A DNA stretch of 64,000 bases, taken from contig CALGRX010000020.1 of assembly GCA_937880755.1 (NCBI GenBank), forward strand, positions 170,673 through 234,672. Direction: 5' to 3'. The DNA is from an uncultured Clostridia bacterium. GTDB taxonomy: Bacteria > Bacillota > Clostridia > Christensenellales > UBA3700. The notes beneath the pieces are model-generated. The model saw nothing but the letters and a program-made list of their open reading frames with translations. It was not told where the DNA came from and did no database searches. Each line of letters opens with the position of its first letter. Within the stretch, counting starts at the first letter, position 1. Position numbers and translations under genes: made by a program. This document shows, one piece after another, positions 7,875-16,211 of this stretch.

Positions 7875-9670
7875 TTATCCACCTTTTTGCCGACGACTAT
7901 GCGGTCGACTCCCTCTAAATCTTTGACGATATTGCAATCGTAGCCTTGCTCACTCATCATTGATGCCACTTGCTCTGCTTGTCCCATACCGCACTCTAAG
8001 CACAAGCTACCACCCTCAACGAGGTATTCGCTTGCGTTAGGGATTATCTTGCGATAGCAATCCAAGCCGTCTACTCCGCCGTCCAGCGCAATACGTGGGT
8101 CGTAATCTCGCACGTTGACGTCAAGTAAGGCTATATCCCCCGTCTTGATATAAGGCGGATTGGATACTATCACGTCAAACTTACCCTCAACCTTGTCCCA
8201 AAAGTCGCTCTCCACGAGCGTAACTTGTTCTTCTACGGCGTTGAGTTTGATATTTTCGCTCGCTACGGCTAGCGCCTTGTCGGATATATCCACGCCTACG
8301 ACGCTCGCTCCGCTCTCCTTGGCTACGGCTATGGCAATGCAACCGCTTCCCGTACACATATCGAGTACTCTACTGTCTGCGTTGGTAAGTTTGATAACTT
8401 GCTCGGCAAGATATTCCGTCTCGGGTCTTGGGCACAATACGTCCTCGTTGACGATAATATCGTATCCGTAAAAATTGGCTTTGCCGATTGCCTTCCATAC
8501 CGGCATACCGCCTACGACTTGCTTGGCATATTCCATTGCCTTGGCAAGCTTGCTACTGCGAATATGCGTAACGCTAGCTAGCTGTTCTCGACCAACGCCA
8601 AGCACCTCGCACATTATCCAATCGCCGTCGGCTCTATCGCAACCTGCCTTGTCTAACACCTCGTCAAGTTCCTGTCTTGCTTTCTTATAAGGCTTGTTGG
8701 TGTCGAAACTTTGAGTAGGTATAGTGTTGTCGGCGTCCATTGCCAGCACCGTCTTGAATGCCACGATAGCCACCTCTAACATATCGTCGGTTGGCTCTTT
8801 GGTAGTGATTTTTTGCAGTAAAAGTCCCGGCAACTTGAAGAATCTTACCAATGCGTTGTCGTATTTGGCAAAGAGTTTTAGGAGCTCGTAACTAACGCCG
8901 GATACAACAGGCAAAAGCGCAAGTCTTATGGCAAATCTTACAAAAAGATTGTCGCCTTGCCAACCCGTAAGCGAGAATACGAATACGCTGACTATCATTA
9001 CAATAAACATAAAAGTCGTACCGCATCTATCGTGAATACGGGTCATATTGCGCGCGTTGTCTACGGTGAGCTCCAAGTCGTGCTCGTAGCAACTAATTGT
9101 CTTGTGCTCGGCGCCGTGATACATATACGTCCTTTTGACGTCCTTCATCAGCGAAGTAAGCGCGATATAACCTACGAATAGCAATATCCTCACCAAGCCC
9201 TCTACAAAGTTGAATGCAATCTGCAGTCCGATGCTCGAGTTTTGCAAATCAATCTTGGCTAGGGCTACTATTCCGCTGGTGATGAGTTGTGGCAAAAAGA
9301 AAAACAAACCGATAGACAAAGCAAGTCCCATTATGACGGAAAACGCCATAACAAGGTTGTAAAAATTGATCTTCTTAGAGGCAAACCACTTCTCTACTTT
9401 GCCGGGTTCGGCTTCTCCTTCAAAGACTTCTCCCGAGCGCATGAGAGTGCCCATACCCTGTACCATAGTGTCGATAAAATTGAATATTCCTCTCAAAAAG
9501 GGAGTGCGGAACAAAAAATTTTTCTTAGACACGGGCGTGATATACTTGCTCTCTACTACGATATTGCCCTTTTCGTCTCTTACGGCGGTAGCCATACTCG
9601 ACTTGCCACGCATCATAACGCCTTCGATGACCGCTTGACCGCCTATTGAGGTACACTTTTTTCTGCTCAT
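7859..9670 (-). CDS. prmC: DUF1385 membrane protein fused to release-factor glutamine methyltransferase (PrmC)
   Basis: 603 residues with two domains normally made as separate proteins. Residues 1-315 are DUF1385: SIGGQAVIEGVMMRG at the start, a hydrophobic region around 105-180, YHGAEHKTISCYEH near 190, CGTTF near 215 and further membrane segments. Residues 330-603 are PrmC/HemK: the N-terminal helical part, then CPRPETE, the SAM-binding DMCTGSGCIAIA and the NPPY active-site motif (VSNPPYIKTGD). PrmC methylates the Gln of GGQ in release factors, and the next gene is prfA. In many Clostridia the order is rpmE, DUF1385, prmC, prfA, so this looks like removal of the stop between two ordinary neighbours. 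An AGGAAAG ribosome site precedes the ATG. The frame is uninterrupted, so a sequencing artefact is unlikely but not excluded. Confidence 0.93.
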   Translation of the reverse strand: MSRKKCTSIGGQAVIEGVMMRGKSSMATAVRDEKGNIVVESKYITPVSKKNFLFRTPFLRGIFNFIDTMVQGMGTLMRSGEVFEGEAEPGKVEKWFASKKINFYNLVMAFSVIMGLALSIGLFFFLPQLITSGIVALAKIDLQNSSIGLQIAFNFVEGLVRILLFVGYIALTSLMKDVKRTYMYHGAEHKTISCYEHDLELTVDNARNMTRIHDRCGTTFMFIVMIVSVFVFSLTGWQGDNLFVRFAIRLALLPVVSGVSYELLKLFAKYDNALVRFFKLPGLLLQKITTKEPTDDMLEVAIVAFKTVLAMDADNTIPTQSFDTNKPYKKARQELDEVLDKAGCDRADGDWIMCEVLGVGREQLASVTHIRSSKLAKAMEYAKQVVGGMPVWKAIGKANFYGYDIIVNEDVLCPRPETEYLAEQVIKLTNADSRVLDMCTGSGCIAIAVAKESGASVVGVDISDKALAVASENIKLNAVEEQVTLVESDFWDKVEGKFDVIVSNPPYIKTGDIALLDVNVRDYDPRIALDGGVDGLDCYRKIIPNASEYLVEGGSLCLECGMGQAEQVASMMSEQGYDCNIVKDLEGVDRIVVGKKVDKCLKD

Positions 9671-9688
9671 ACTTTCCTGTTAGTTATT

Positions 9689-9719
9689 AAAAAAATAGTG
9701 CAAGATTGCTCTTGCACTA
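9689..9719 (-). terminator. Terminator of rpmE
   Basis: TAGTGCAAGA / TCTTGCACTA, 10-base-pair stem with a TTGC loop, followed on the minus strand by a run of seven T. Confidence 0.85.
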
Positions 9720-9728
9720 CGTCGGATA

Positions 9729-9932
9729 TTACAGATTGTAACGTTTCTTGAACTTATCCACTCTACCGCCCGTGTCTACAAGTTTTTGTTTTCCTGTATA
9801 ATAAGGATGGCATTTGCTACAAACTTCTACCTTGATAACGTCCCCTTCTTTTGTCGAACCGCAAACGAACTTAGCGCCACATTGACATTCGATTGTAACA
9901 TCATGATATGCAGGTTGAATCTTCTCGTTCAT
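9729..9932 (-). CDS. rpmE: 50S ribosomal protein L31
   Basis: 67 residues beginning MNEKIQPAYHDVTIECQCG. Cysteines at CQCGAKFVCGS and VCSKCHPYYTGKQK make it the zinc-binding (C+) form. The ending DTGGRVDKFKKRYNL is typical. A GAGGTGAT ribosome site precedes the ATG. It has its own terminator before the DUF1385-PrmC gene, although the gene order rpmE-DUF1385-prmC-prfA is preserved. Confidence 0.97.
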   Translation of the reverse strand: MNEKIQPAYHDVTIECQCGAKFVCGSTKEGDVIKVEVCSKCHPYYTGKQKLVDTGGRVDKFKKRYNL

Positions 9933-10199
9933 AATATCACCTCACATTCCTATATTTCTTTTAGAATTATACACAATAAGTATTTTTAAGTCAAGCATTA
10001 TAATAAGTTTATTTATCAAAATTGTTGAAGATAATTTTTGGCTCAAATTCCAAATAACGCCACTATTAGCCGAGATTTGATAGATTTTTGAGTTAATAGA
10101 GGTTGTTTGGCAATTTTTAGCAAAATTATAAAGCTATCATTGCAAAAAAAACTTGCGATAAAAATTTTCGCTTTATATTTTTGTTTGAGCCACTTATGA
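9933..10199. other. Intergenic region between rpmE and the MDR gene, no gene seen
   Basis: AT-rich spacer between divergently transcribed genes; together with the promoter entry that follows it forms a gap of about 325 bases. A 62-codon minus-strand frame (10043-10231) has no ribosome site and low-complexity composition and is not accepted. Apart from the promoter of the plus-strand gene at its right end I see nothing. Confidence 0.5.
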
Positions 10200-10228
10200 T
10201 TGCTTTTTGATATTGGGTGTGCTATAAT
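10200..10228 (+). promoter_or_regulatory. Sigma-A promoter of MDR gene
   Basis: TTGCTT (10200-10205), 17-base spacer, TATAAT (10223-10228), about 30 bases before the start codon. Confidence 0.8.
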
Positions 10229-10258
10229 CATAACCGCTTAACGTATTTGGGGGGATAT

Positions 10259-11224
10259 ATGATATCTTGGAAAATCAACTCGACACGCAATATCGAAGAG
10301 GTGGAATCGTCGGAAACGCTCGACAGCAAAGAATTTGCAAAAGTAAAGGTCACCCGTGCGGGCGTATGCGCCGGCGATATTGCGCTCTACAATAGCAATC
10401 CCGCTACCCCTCTCTCGCCTTGTCGTATCGCCGTTGGACTCATTAGCGAAAGCAACGACATTACTCTCAAAAAAGGTCAACGCGTTATGTTGTCGCCATA
10501 CTCTAAGGGCGTCAACGACTCTATCAAAATTCACGGTCAAAATATTGACGGTTATCTCAGCGATTACTGCAACGTCGCTCTTGGCGATATCTACACTATG
10601 CCCGAAGGTATGACCGACGAGGCTATCACTTTTATCGAAGACATTGCCCTCACTATCGCAATGCACGAGAAGCTAAATATCCAAAAAACTCAATACGTGT
10701 TGATATACGGCGCTAGCGCAATCAACCTAATCTTTGCTCAACTGTGCGTGTATTACCAAGCTATTCCTATCATCGTCGACGACGACTCGGCTCGCTTAGA
10801 GATGGCAAGCGATATGGGAATTTATTATCAAATCGACCTGTCGCAAGAGGATTTGACGGACAAGCTCAAAGAGATTACTTCGGGCAAAATGGCTGACTAT
10901 CTCGTCATCGATACCGACGCATTCGCCAGCGTTGGCAACGTGCTCTACAACCTAGCTCAAGACGGCAAAGTGGGACTGTACGGCTTCAATCCTTCGCTAG
11001 GCAACTTGCAAGGCGACTTTAGCCCTATCATCACCCGCAACCTCACCGTCTACGGCTTGGACAACGGTTACGGAGAATTGGAAACTGCCGTCAATATGCT
11101 TGCAACCGAGATTGTCAAAGTCGACAACCTCGTAGACAGCGTGGCTGACATCAGTCAAACCAAAGAATTGTTTGAGGAGCTGTCATCCAAGCCTATGTAT
11201 TACAAGACGGTGATACGTTGCTAA
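10259..11224 (+). CDS. Medium-chain dehydrogenase/reductase-like protein lacking zinc ligands
   Basis: 321 residues. The N-terminal GroES-like half shows KVKVTRAGVCAGDIALYNS, which corresponds to the GVCGTD region of zinc alcohol dehydrogenases, and ITLKKGQRVMLSPYSKG. The Rossmann half has YVLIYGASAINLIFAQLCV. The GHE motif carrying the second catalytic ligand is replaced (CRIAVGLISE), and the four-Cys structural zinc lobe is absent. The protein may therefore be a zinc-free oxidoreductase or a non-catalytic paralogue; the substrate is unknown. A strong GGGGGGAT ribosome site fixes the start at 10259. It is convergent with murC and the stop codons overlap by two bases, so no terminator separates them. 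Confidence 0.75.
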   Translation: MISWKINSTRNIEEVESSETLDSKEFAKVKVTRAGVCAGDIALYNSNPATPLSPCRIAVGLISESNDITLKKGQRVMLSPYSKGVNDSIKIHGQNIDGYLSDYCNVALGDIYTMPEGMTDEAITFIEDIALTIAMHEKLNIQKTQYVLIYGASAINLIFAQLCVYYQAIPIIVDDDSARLEMASDMGIYYQIDLSQEDLTDKLKEITSGKMADYLVIDTDAFASVGNVLYNLAQDGKVGLYGFNPSLGNLQGDFSPIITRNLTVYGLDNGYGELETAVNMLATEIVKVDNLVDSVADISQTKELFEELSSKPMYYKTVIRC

Positions 11225-12561
11225 ACCAACAAGGTGGCTAGTCCTGCAATATCCCCTGCCCCCAAAATCAAAATTAAATCGTTTTTTTCTGCCGATTTCG
11301 TGATATAATCGGCTATTTTTTTGTCGTCGTCGATATAGCAAGCCATCTTGCCCCGCCGCACCAAAGCGCAATACAAGTCGAAAGCATCGGCTCCGTCGCT
11401 CTTGCTCTCTCTCGCCGAATAGGTAGGGGCGATAATTAGTTCGTCACACCAATAAAAACTGTCTACGAAGCCGTCGAGCAACACGGCGGTGCGAGAATAG
11501 GTATGTGGTTGGAATACCACCCAAATTTTGCCACGTGTCATCATCAACGCCGTGTCGATTGCCGTCTTGATTTCGGTAGGATGATGAGCGTAGTCGACGA
11601 TTACCCTCGCTCCCCTCTCCGTCTTGCCCCTACATTCCATTCTTCTCTTGACCCCCTCAAAGTCGCTAAGAGCCTCACAAACGCTATCCAGAGAAAAACC
11701 TAGGTTGTGTAGAGTGGCTACGGCAAGCATACTGTTGACTACGTTGTGTCTGCCTACCACCGCAAGCTTGACGACAACCGACTGAGAGCCGTGAACTAGC
11801 GTATATGAAAATTTGGCTCTATCTTGTTGTAGATTGCAAGCGTAATAATCGCACGTCGGCAAATAACCGCAAGTGACGAGGTTGCTACGCGAGGATAGCT
11901 TATCTATGCAATCTTGAGTGACGATACATCTTGTGCAACGCCTGCGATACTCTTCAAACGCATCGGCGTACTGTCCCTCGTCGCTATAAGTGTCGGGGTG
12001 GTCGTAGTCTATAGACGTGATGACCCCTAACCAGCTGTCAAAAGACAAAAAACTGCGACGATATTCGCAAGCTTCGCTCAAAAAATACTCGTTGCCCGTA
12101 TAGACGGGCGAAGGCGTACCGTCCACCGCTTGCCCACCGATATGCGAGGCAAACTTGCACCCCAACTTACGCATTACGTGCTCTATCATCAACGAGGTGG
12201 TGGTTTTGCCGTGACTGCCCGATATGCTGATAGTCTTGTCAAACCGACTTGCTATCAACGGCAAAAAGTCCTTCCTCTCTAGGCAAGGTACGGCTATCTT
12301 GCGGGCAAATACCAATTCTTGATCGTCAAGGTTTATTGCCGAGCTATATACCACTAGGTCGACATCTCGGACTTTTGACGGGTCGTGACCAACCACGCAA
12401 TCTACACCTCGCTCTCTCAAAAAGTCCATTTGAGCGCAATCTCTCAAGTCGCTTCCGCTCACGTCGAGTCCCATATCCAAACACAGCGTCGCAAGCACGC
12501 TGAGGCTTGCTCCGCATACGCCGACAAAATGTATCTTGCTTATTTCGTCAAAAGTCAACAT
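11221..12561 (-). CDS. murC: UDP-N-acetylmuramate--L-alanine ligase
   Basis: Cytoplasmic ATP-dependent ligase adding L-Ala to UDP-MurNAc in peptidoglycan synthesis, 446 residues. The UDP-binding N-terminus reads IHFVGVCGASLSVLA, the ATP loop is SGSHGKTTTSLMIEH, the Mur-family middle contains ITSIDYDHPDTY and the C-terminal domain has DYAHHPTEIKTAI. There is no clear ribosome site; TATATT ends five bases before the ATG, so it may be leaderless, but the -35 is poor. The 3' end overlaps the convergent MDR gene. Confidence 0.95.
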   Translation of the reverse strand: MLTFDEISKIHFVGVCGASLSVLATLCLDMGLDVSGSDLRDCAQMDFLRERGVDCVVGHDPSKVRDVDLVVYSSAINLDDQELVFARKIAVPCLERKDFLPLIASRFDKTISISGSHGKTTTSLMIEHVMRKLGCKFASHIGGQAVDGTPSPVYTGNEYFLSEACEYRRSFLSFDSWLGVITSIDYDHPDTYSDEGQYADAFEEYRRRCTRCIVTQDCIDKLSSRSNLVTCGYLPTCDYYACNLQQDRAKFSYTLVHGSQSVVVKLAVVGRHNVVNSMLAVATLHNLGFSLDSVCEALSDFEGVKRRMECRGKTERGARVIVDYAHHPTEIKTAIDTALMMTRGKIWVVFQPHTYSRTAVLLDGFVDSFYWCDELIIAPTYSARESKSDGADAFDLYCALVRRGKMACYIDDDKKIADYITKSAEKNDLILILGAGDIAGLATLLV

Positions 12562-12615
12562 ATTACAATATATGCGCTCGCCACGCCTTATGTTCTCTTA
12601 GCAAAAATTTGGGTA

Positions 12616-12644
12616 TGGACAAACGAAAAAAAAGGTAGTATAAT
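12616..12644 (+). promoter_or_regulatory. Promoter of spoVG
   Basis: TGGACA (12616-12621), 17-base spacer containing an A-tract, TATAAT (12639-12644). Confidence 0.75.
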
Positions 12645-12674
12645 TATATTATCCAAAATATGCGAGGTGAAAAT

Positions 12675-12953
12675 ATGAGAATAAGTGACGTTAGAGTAAG
12701 ACTCATCAACAACAGCGACTCCAAACTCAAAGGCGTTGCCTCCGTGGTGATAGACGATTGTTTTGCCGTGCACGACATCAAGATTATTATGGGCACGGAA
12801 GGAGTATTCGTGGCTATGCCTAGCAAAAAGACCCCCGACGGCGAGTTTAAGGACATAGTTCACCCTATCAATAGCGAAACGAGGGCTATATTTACGGAAG
12901 CAATAATTGCCGCCTATAACGAAGAAACGGCAAAAGAAGGCAATCAAGACTAA
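12675..12953 (+). CDS. spoVG: SpoVG family regulator
   Basis: 92 residues beginning MRISDVRVRLINNSDSKLKG, followed by ASVVIDDCFAVHDIKIIMG and FVAMPSKKTPDGEFKDIVHP, all diagnostic of SpoVG. SpoVG is a small nucleic-acid-binding protein affecting asymmetric division and cell-envelope gene expression; it also occurs in non-sporulating Firmicutes, so alone it does not prove sporulation. An AGGTGA ribosome site sets the start at 12675; five upstream in-frame codons include part of that site. Its promoter and a bidirectional terminator flank it, so it is monocistronic. Confidence 0.97.
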   Translation: MRISDVRVRLINNSDSKLKGVASVVIDDCFAVHDIKIIMGTEGVFVAMPSKKTPDGEFKDIVHPINSETRAIFTEAIIAAYNEETAKEGNQD

Positions 12954-12973
12954 CTAATTATTTGCTTGCAACG

Positions 12974-13002
12974 AAAAATCCACCTGTATTAGGTGGATTT
13001 TT
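12974..13002. terminator. Bidirectional terminator between spoVG and the FGGY kinase gene
   Basis: AAAAATCCACCT / AGGTGGATTTTT with a GTATT loop. T-runs lie on both strands, serving two convergent units. Confidence 0.9.
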
Positions 13003-13029
13003 ACGATTATATTGTGATTAGTTTTGCTA

Positions 13030-14583
13030 TTATTTACACTTCTCTCCGAGTATGTCGTAGAGTTCGTCGTACAACGGACGCATATAGCGATACATTCTTC
13101 TATACACTCTGTTGTAATATTCGTGATATATTTTGTGGTCCGCCGAGTTAGGAACGAACTCGTCTTTGACGTGGCGCATAGACTTGAGAGCATCTTCCAA
13201 GTCGTCAAACTCTTTGACACCGACAAAGCTTATCATAGCGGCACCCAGACCACTCGTTTCGTGAGTTTGCACGCGGTAGACGGGTTTGCCTATCACGTCG
13301 CACAATATTTGGCAAATAACGTCGCTCTGCGAGCCACCACCCGACACGCCTACCCTATCGACTCGAATTTTGGCGCGCGTCTGCATATTGTTGAGACCGT
13401 CCAACAAGCCGTAGCACAATCCCTCGATAATGGCGCGATACATATATTCTCTATCGTGCACGTCGGTAAAGCCAATCATCGAGCCTTTGGCTTCCGGGTT
13501 TTTGAGCCCCGGTCCCCATAAAGGTTGCAAAATAAGTCCGTGCGAGCCGACGGGAACATTGGAGAGTTTTCTATCCAATATTCTCTCCACCTTTTCGCCC
13601 GTCTCCTCGGCTTCTTTTTGTTCGTAGAGGGCAAACTGCTCTCTAAACCAACTTACCATCCAAAAGCCTCTAAATATTTGAATTTCGGGATTCCACTTGC
13701 CCATAACTACCGATGGATAGGCGGGCATAAACGCCTCGGGTTCGACGTATTTGTCGGTGCAAATCTCAACCGACGAAGCCGTGCCTAGACTGATTGACGC
13801 TACGTTGGAGCTCACTGCTCCCACACCGAGAGATTCACATCCCTTGTCGGTGCCCGAAGCTACGACAGGAAGCCCTTGTTTGAGTCCCGTCTCCTTGCTA
13901 CATTGCTCGGTTACGTATCCCAAAATTTCGCCCGGATTGACCAAATCGCACATCTTGTCAATCGGCGTGCCGAAAACGGGATAAGTCAAGCCGTGCTTGG
14001 TCTGCCAACAACGCTTTTTGTAATCAAAGGGGATTTTGCACGCAATACCCGCGTTGCTCTCGACGAGATTGCCCGTAAGACGAAAGTTGACGTAGGTGGA
14101 CGGTACGACTACCTTAGCCGTCTTGGCCCAAATATCGGGTTGGTTGACTCTAACCCAATTGGTATAAGAGGTCTTGCGTGATACCCTTACGCCCTCGCTC
14201 ATACCTACCAAAAAGTACAAAAATCTATTGAAAGCGGGAAGCGGGTCGGGACAATCTACCTCTCGCTTGTCCAGCCACAATATCGTGTTGCGGGAGGGAT
14301 TGCCCTCGGCGTCCAAAAATACCGTGGTATTACGAATAGAGGTGACGCTGATGGCAACGACGTCGTCTAACAGCTCAGGCGCGTCCTTCCTAATTTGCTC
14401 ACAAACCTCGACTACGCCGTCGTAGAGACTAAGCGTGTCCTTCTCGGCTCTGCCGTCCTCACCTAGCACGAAAAAGTCTTCGCACACTTGCGACTTATGT
14501 ACGAGATTTCCTTGTTTGTCAAATAGCAATCCTCTGGTTGATTGAGTGCCTATATCAAATATCAATGCCAACGGTCTATTCAT
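13030..14583 (-). CDS. FGGY-family carbohydrate kinase
   Basis: 517 residues. The N-terminus LALIFDIGTQSTRGLLFD is the ATPase phosphate-1 loop; GTDKGCESLGVGAVS and ISLGTASSVEICTDKY are middle-domain motifs; VSGGGSQSDVICQILCDVIG is the FGGY C-terminal adenosine-binding signature. These kinases phosphorylate sugars or polyols such as xylulose, glycerol or gluconate; the substrate cannot be read from sequence. It is the last gene of the 18.0-13.0 kb operon, 8 bases after the acyl-CoA ligase-like gene, with its own AGGAGG. No sugar transporter or isomerase is nearby, so dietary sugar catabolism is less likely than phosphorylation of a polyol or lipid-linked intermediate (inference). Confidence 0.9.
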   Translation of the reverse strand: MNRPLALIFDIGTQSTRGLLFDKQGNLVHKSQVCEDFFVLGEDGRAEKDTLSLYDGVVEVCEQIRKDAPELLDDVVAISVTSIRNTTVFLDAEGNPSRNTILWLDKREVDCPDPLPAFNRFLYFLVGMSEGVRVSRKTSYTNWVRVNQPDIWAKTAKVVVPSTYVNFRLTGNLVESNAGIACKIPFDYKKRCWQTKHGLTYPVFGTPIDKMCDLVNPGEILGYVTEQCSKETGLKQGLPVVASGTDKGCESLGVGAVSSNVASISLGTASSVEICTDKYVEPEAFMPAYPSVVMGKWNPEIQIFRGFWMVSWFREQFALYEQKEAEETGEKVERILDRKLSNVPVGSHGLILQPLWGPGLKNPEAKGSMIGFTDVHDREYMYRAIIEGLCYGLLDGLNNMQTRAKIRVDRVGVSGGGSQSDVICQILCDVIGKPVYRVQTHETSGLGAAMISFVGVKEFDDLEDALKSMRHVKDEFVPNSADHKIYHEYYNRVYRRMYRYMRPLYDELYDILGEKCK

Positions 14584-14591
14584 TTTTCCTC

Positions 14592-16211
14592 CTACCTACT
14601 CATCTGTTGCAACGCCAAAAAATCTACTTTTCCAATAGGTGTCCTTGGCAATTCGTCAATAAATTCTATAATGCCCGGCATACTGTGCCTCATAAAGTTT
14701 TGCGCTATAGCTTGTCTGATTATTTCTATTATTTGTTCGTTGTCAAGCAAGGTGGACGTGTCCTTGACGACGTATAGCTTGGTCGAGCTCTTGCCGTTGA
14801 TAGTCGTCTCTACAACGCAACTAATTTTGACGCAATCGAGGTTGTCGACGACGTTCTCAATCTCTTGAGGAAAGACGTTGACGCCCGATATCTTGACAAG
14901 TCTCTTGATACGGTCGGTAAAAAACACGTTGCCGTCCTCGTCGATATATCCCACGTCACCGCTCTTGAGCCACTTGACGTGCTTGTCGTCCTCAAAAAAA
15001 GCCTCTCGATCGCCCTCGCTGTTATAATAACCCTTCATCAGCGTAGGACCGGATATGACTATCTCGCCCTTATTCTTTGGCGGTAAAAAGTTGCCTTGTT
15101 CGTCTATTATCGCAAAGGTCATACTCTTGACGGGTCTACCGATTGAGTTGGGTTTGTACACCTTCATGGTGTTGATGCAACATACGCACGCTTCCGTCAG
15201 TCCGTAGCCCTCGCTGAGCAAAATATTGTTGCCTATCTTTTCCATAGCTTGCTTGAAGAGCTGTTTGGTGTTTTCCGAAACCTTGTCTCCGCCGCAATAG
15301 CAAGCGCGAATTTTGGTGAGCATTTTGCCCTTAAACTTGCCCGAGGCAAGCATCTTGGAATACATATAAGGCACGCCCGCCACGAAAGTCACACCGTATC
15401 TTTTGATGAGATAACAAGCCGTGTCCGCCTTGAATTTAGGCATAAGTATGATGCGTATGCCGGCACATATCATAGAATGTAGACATACGCCAAGACCGTA
15501 AGTATGGAATATCGGCAACGCCATAAGCATTGCATCCTTGTTGCTGTATCTATGGTCGATCGCGTCGAGTATGTTGTCTGTGAGATTGTTGAGAGCCCTA
15601 TTGCTCATCATCACCGTCTTGGCTTTGCCACACGTGCCGCCACTATGCATATACACCGCCATATCCTCGCCGTCAACGGCTACCGTAGGCGCGATATATT
15701 TGCCTATATCTCTATATCTCACCACGTTGGAAGAATTGTCAGTGCTCAATTTCTTGGCAACGTAGGCGTTGTAAAAAGGTTTGAATGCCATCGGCAAATA
15801 GTCTTGCGCAGAGCACAAAATTATCGGCTTGCCCGTAGCTTCAATCCAATCTTTATATTTGTAAAAAAACTCGTCGAAAAGTACGTAGGCTTTGGGCGAC
15901 ATCTCCTCGTCCATTGCTTGTAGCTTTTCGCTAGGTATGACGGGATGAACGAGATTGGCTATCGCTCCCGCCCTATTGATAGCGTAGAAGCATACCAATG
16001 CATTGGGGATATTGCTGAGGCAAAGCACAACGTTGTCACCTTTGCCAACGCCAAGGCTCATGAGGTAGCCGGCAAAATTCTCTACGTCCCTTATAAACTT
16101 GGCACGGGTAGTGCTCGCACCCCAAAATTGCCACACCTTGTCGGTGGCAGGATTGTGTGCCGTACACGCCTTGTAGTAAGAAAACATTGATTGATTGAAA
16201 TCGACGCTCAT
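14592..16211 (-). CDS. AMP-binding acyl-CoA synthetase/ligase-like protein
   Basis: 539 residues of the ANL superfamily, which activate carboxylic acids as acyl-AMP and usually transfer them to CoA or a carrier. The ATP loop is variant (MHSGGTCGKAKTVMMS instead of TSGTTGxPKG). LLSEGYGLTEACVCC (A5), KSGDVGYIDEDGNVFFTDR (A7), IKRLVKISGVNVFPQEIE (A8) and PRTPIGKVDFL with the catalytic lysine (A10) are present, so it is probably active. There is no carrier or condensation domain. It overlaps the upstream pseudo-PAP2 gene by 4 bases. Together with a PAP2 phosphatase it suggests acyl-lipid remodelling or uptake at the membrane (inference); the substrate is unknown. Confidence 0.9.
   Translation of the reverse strand: MSVDFNQSMFSYYKACTAHNPATDKVWQFWGASTTRAKFIRDVENFAGYLMSLGVGKGDNVVLCLSNIPNALVCFYAINRAGAIANLVHPVIPSEKLQAMDEEMSPKAYVLFDEFFYKYKDWIEATGKPIILCSAQDYLPMAFKPFYNAYVAKKLSTDNSSNVVRYRDIGKYIAPTVAVDGEDMAVYMHSGGTCGKAKTVMMSNRALNNLTDNILDAIDHRYSNKDAMLMALPIFHTYGLGVCLHSMICAGIRIILMPKFKADTACYLIKRYGVTFVAGVPYMYSKMLASGKFKGKMLTKIRACYCGGDKVSENTKQLFKQAMEKIGNNILLSEGYGLTEACVCCINTMKVYKPNSIGRPVKSMTFAIIDEQGNFLPPKNKGEIVISGPTLMKGYYNSEGDREAFFEDDKHVKWLKSGDVGYIDEDGNVFFTDRIKRLVKISGVNVFPQEIENVVDNLDCVKISCVVETTINGKSSTKLYVVKDTSTLLDNEQIIEIIRQAIAQNFMRHSMPGIIEFIDELPRTPIGKVDFLALQQMSR

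Noticed and set aside
10043..10231. 62-codon minus-strand open frame between rpmE and the MDR gene
   Set aside because: No ribosome site, Lys/Ile/Phe-rich composition typical of random AT-rich DNA, and it overlaps the MDR promoter.
12588..12947. 119-codon minus-strand open frame
   Set aside because: Antisense to spoVG, which has a promoter, ribosome site and clear family identity.
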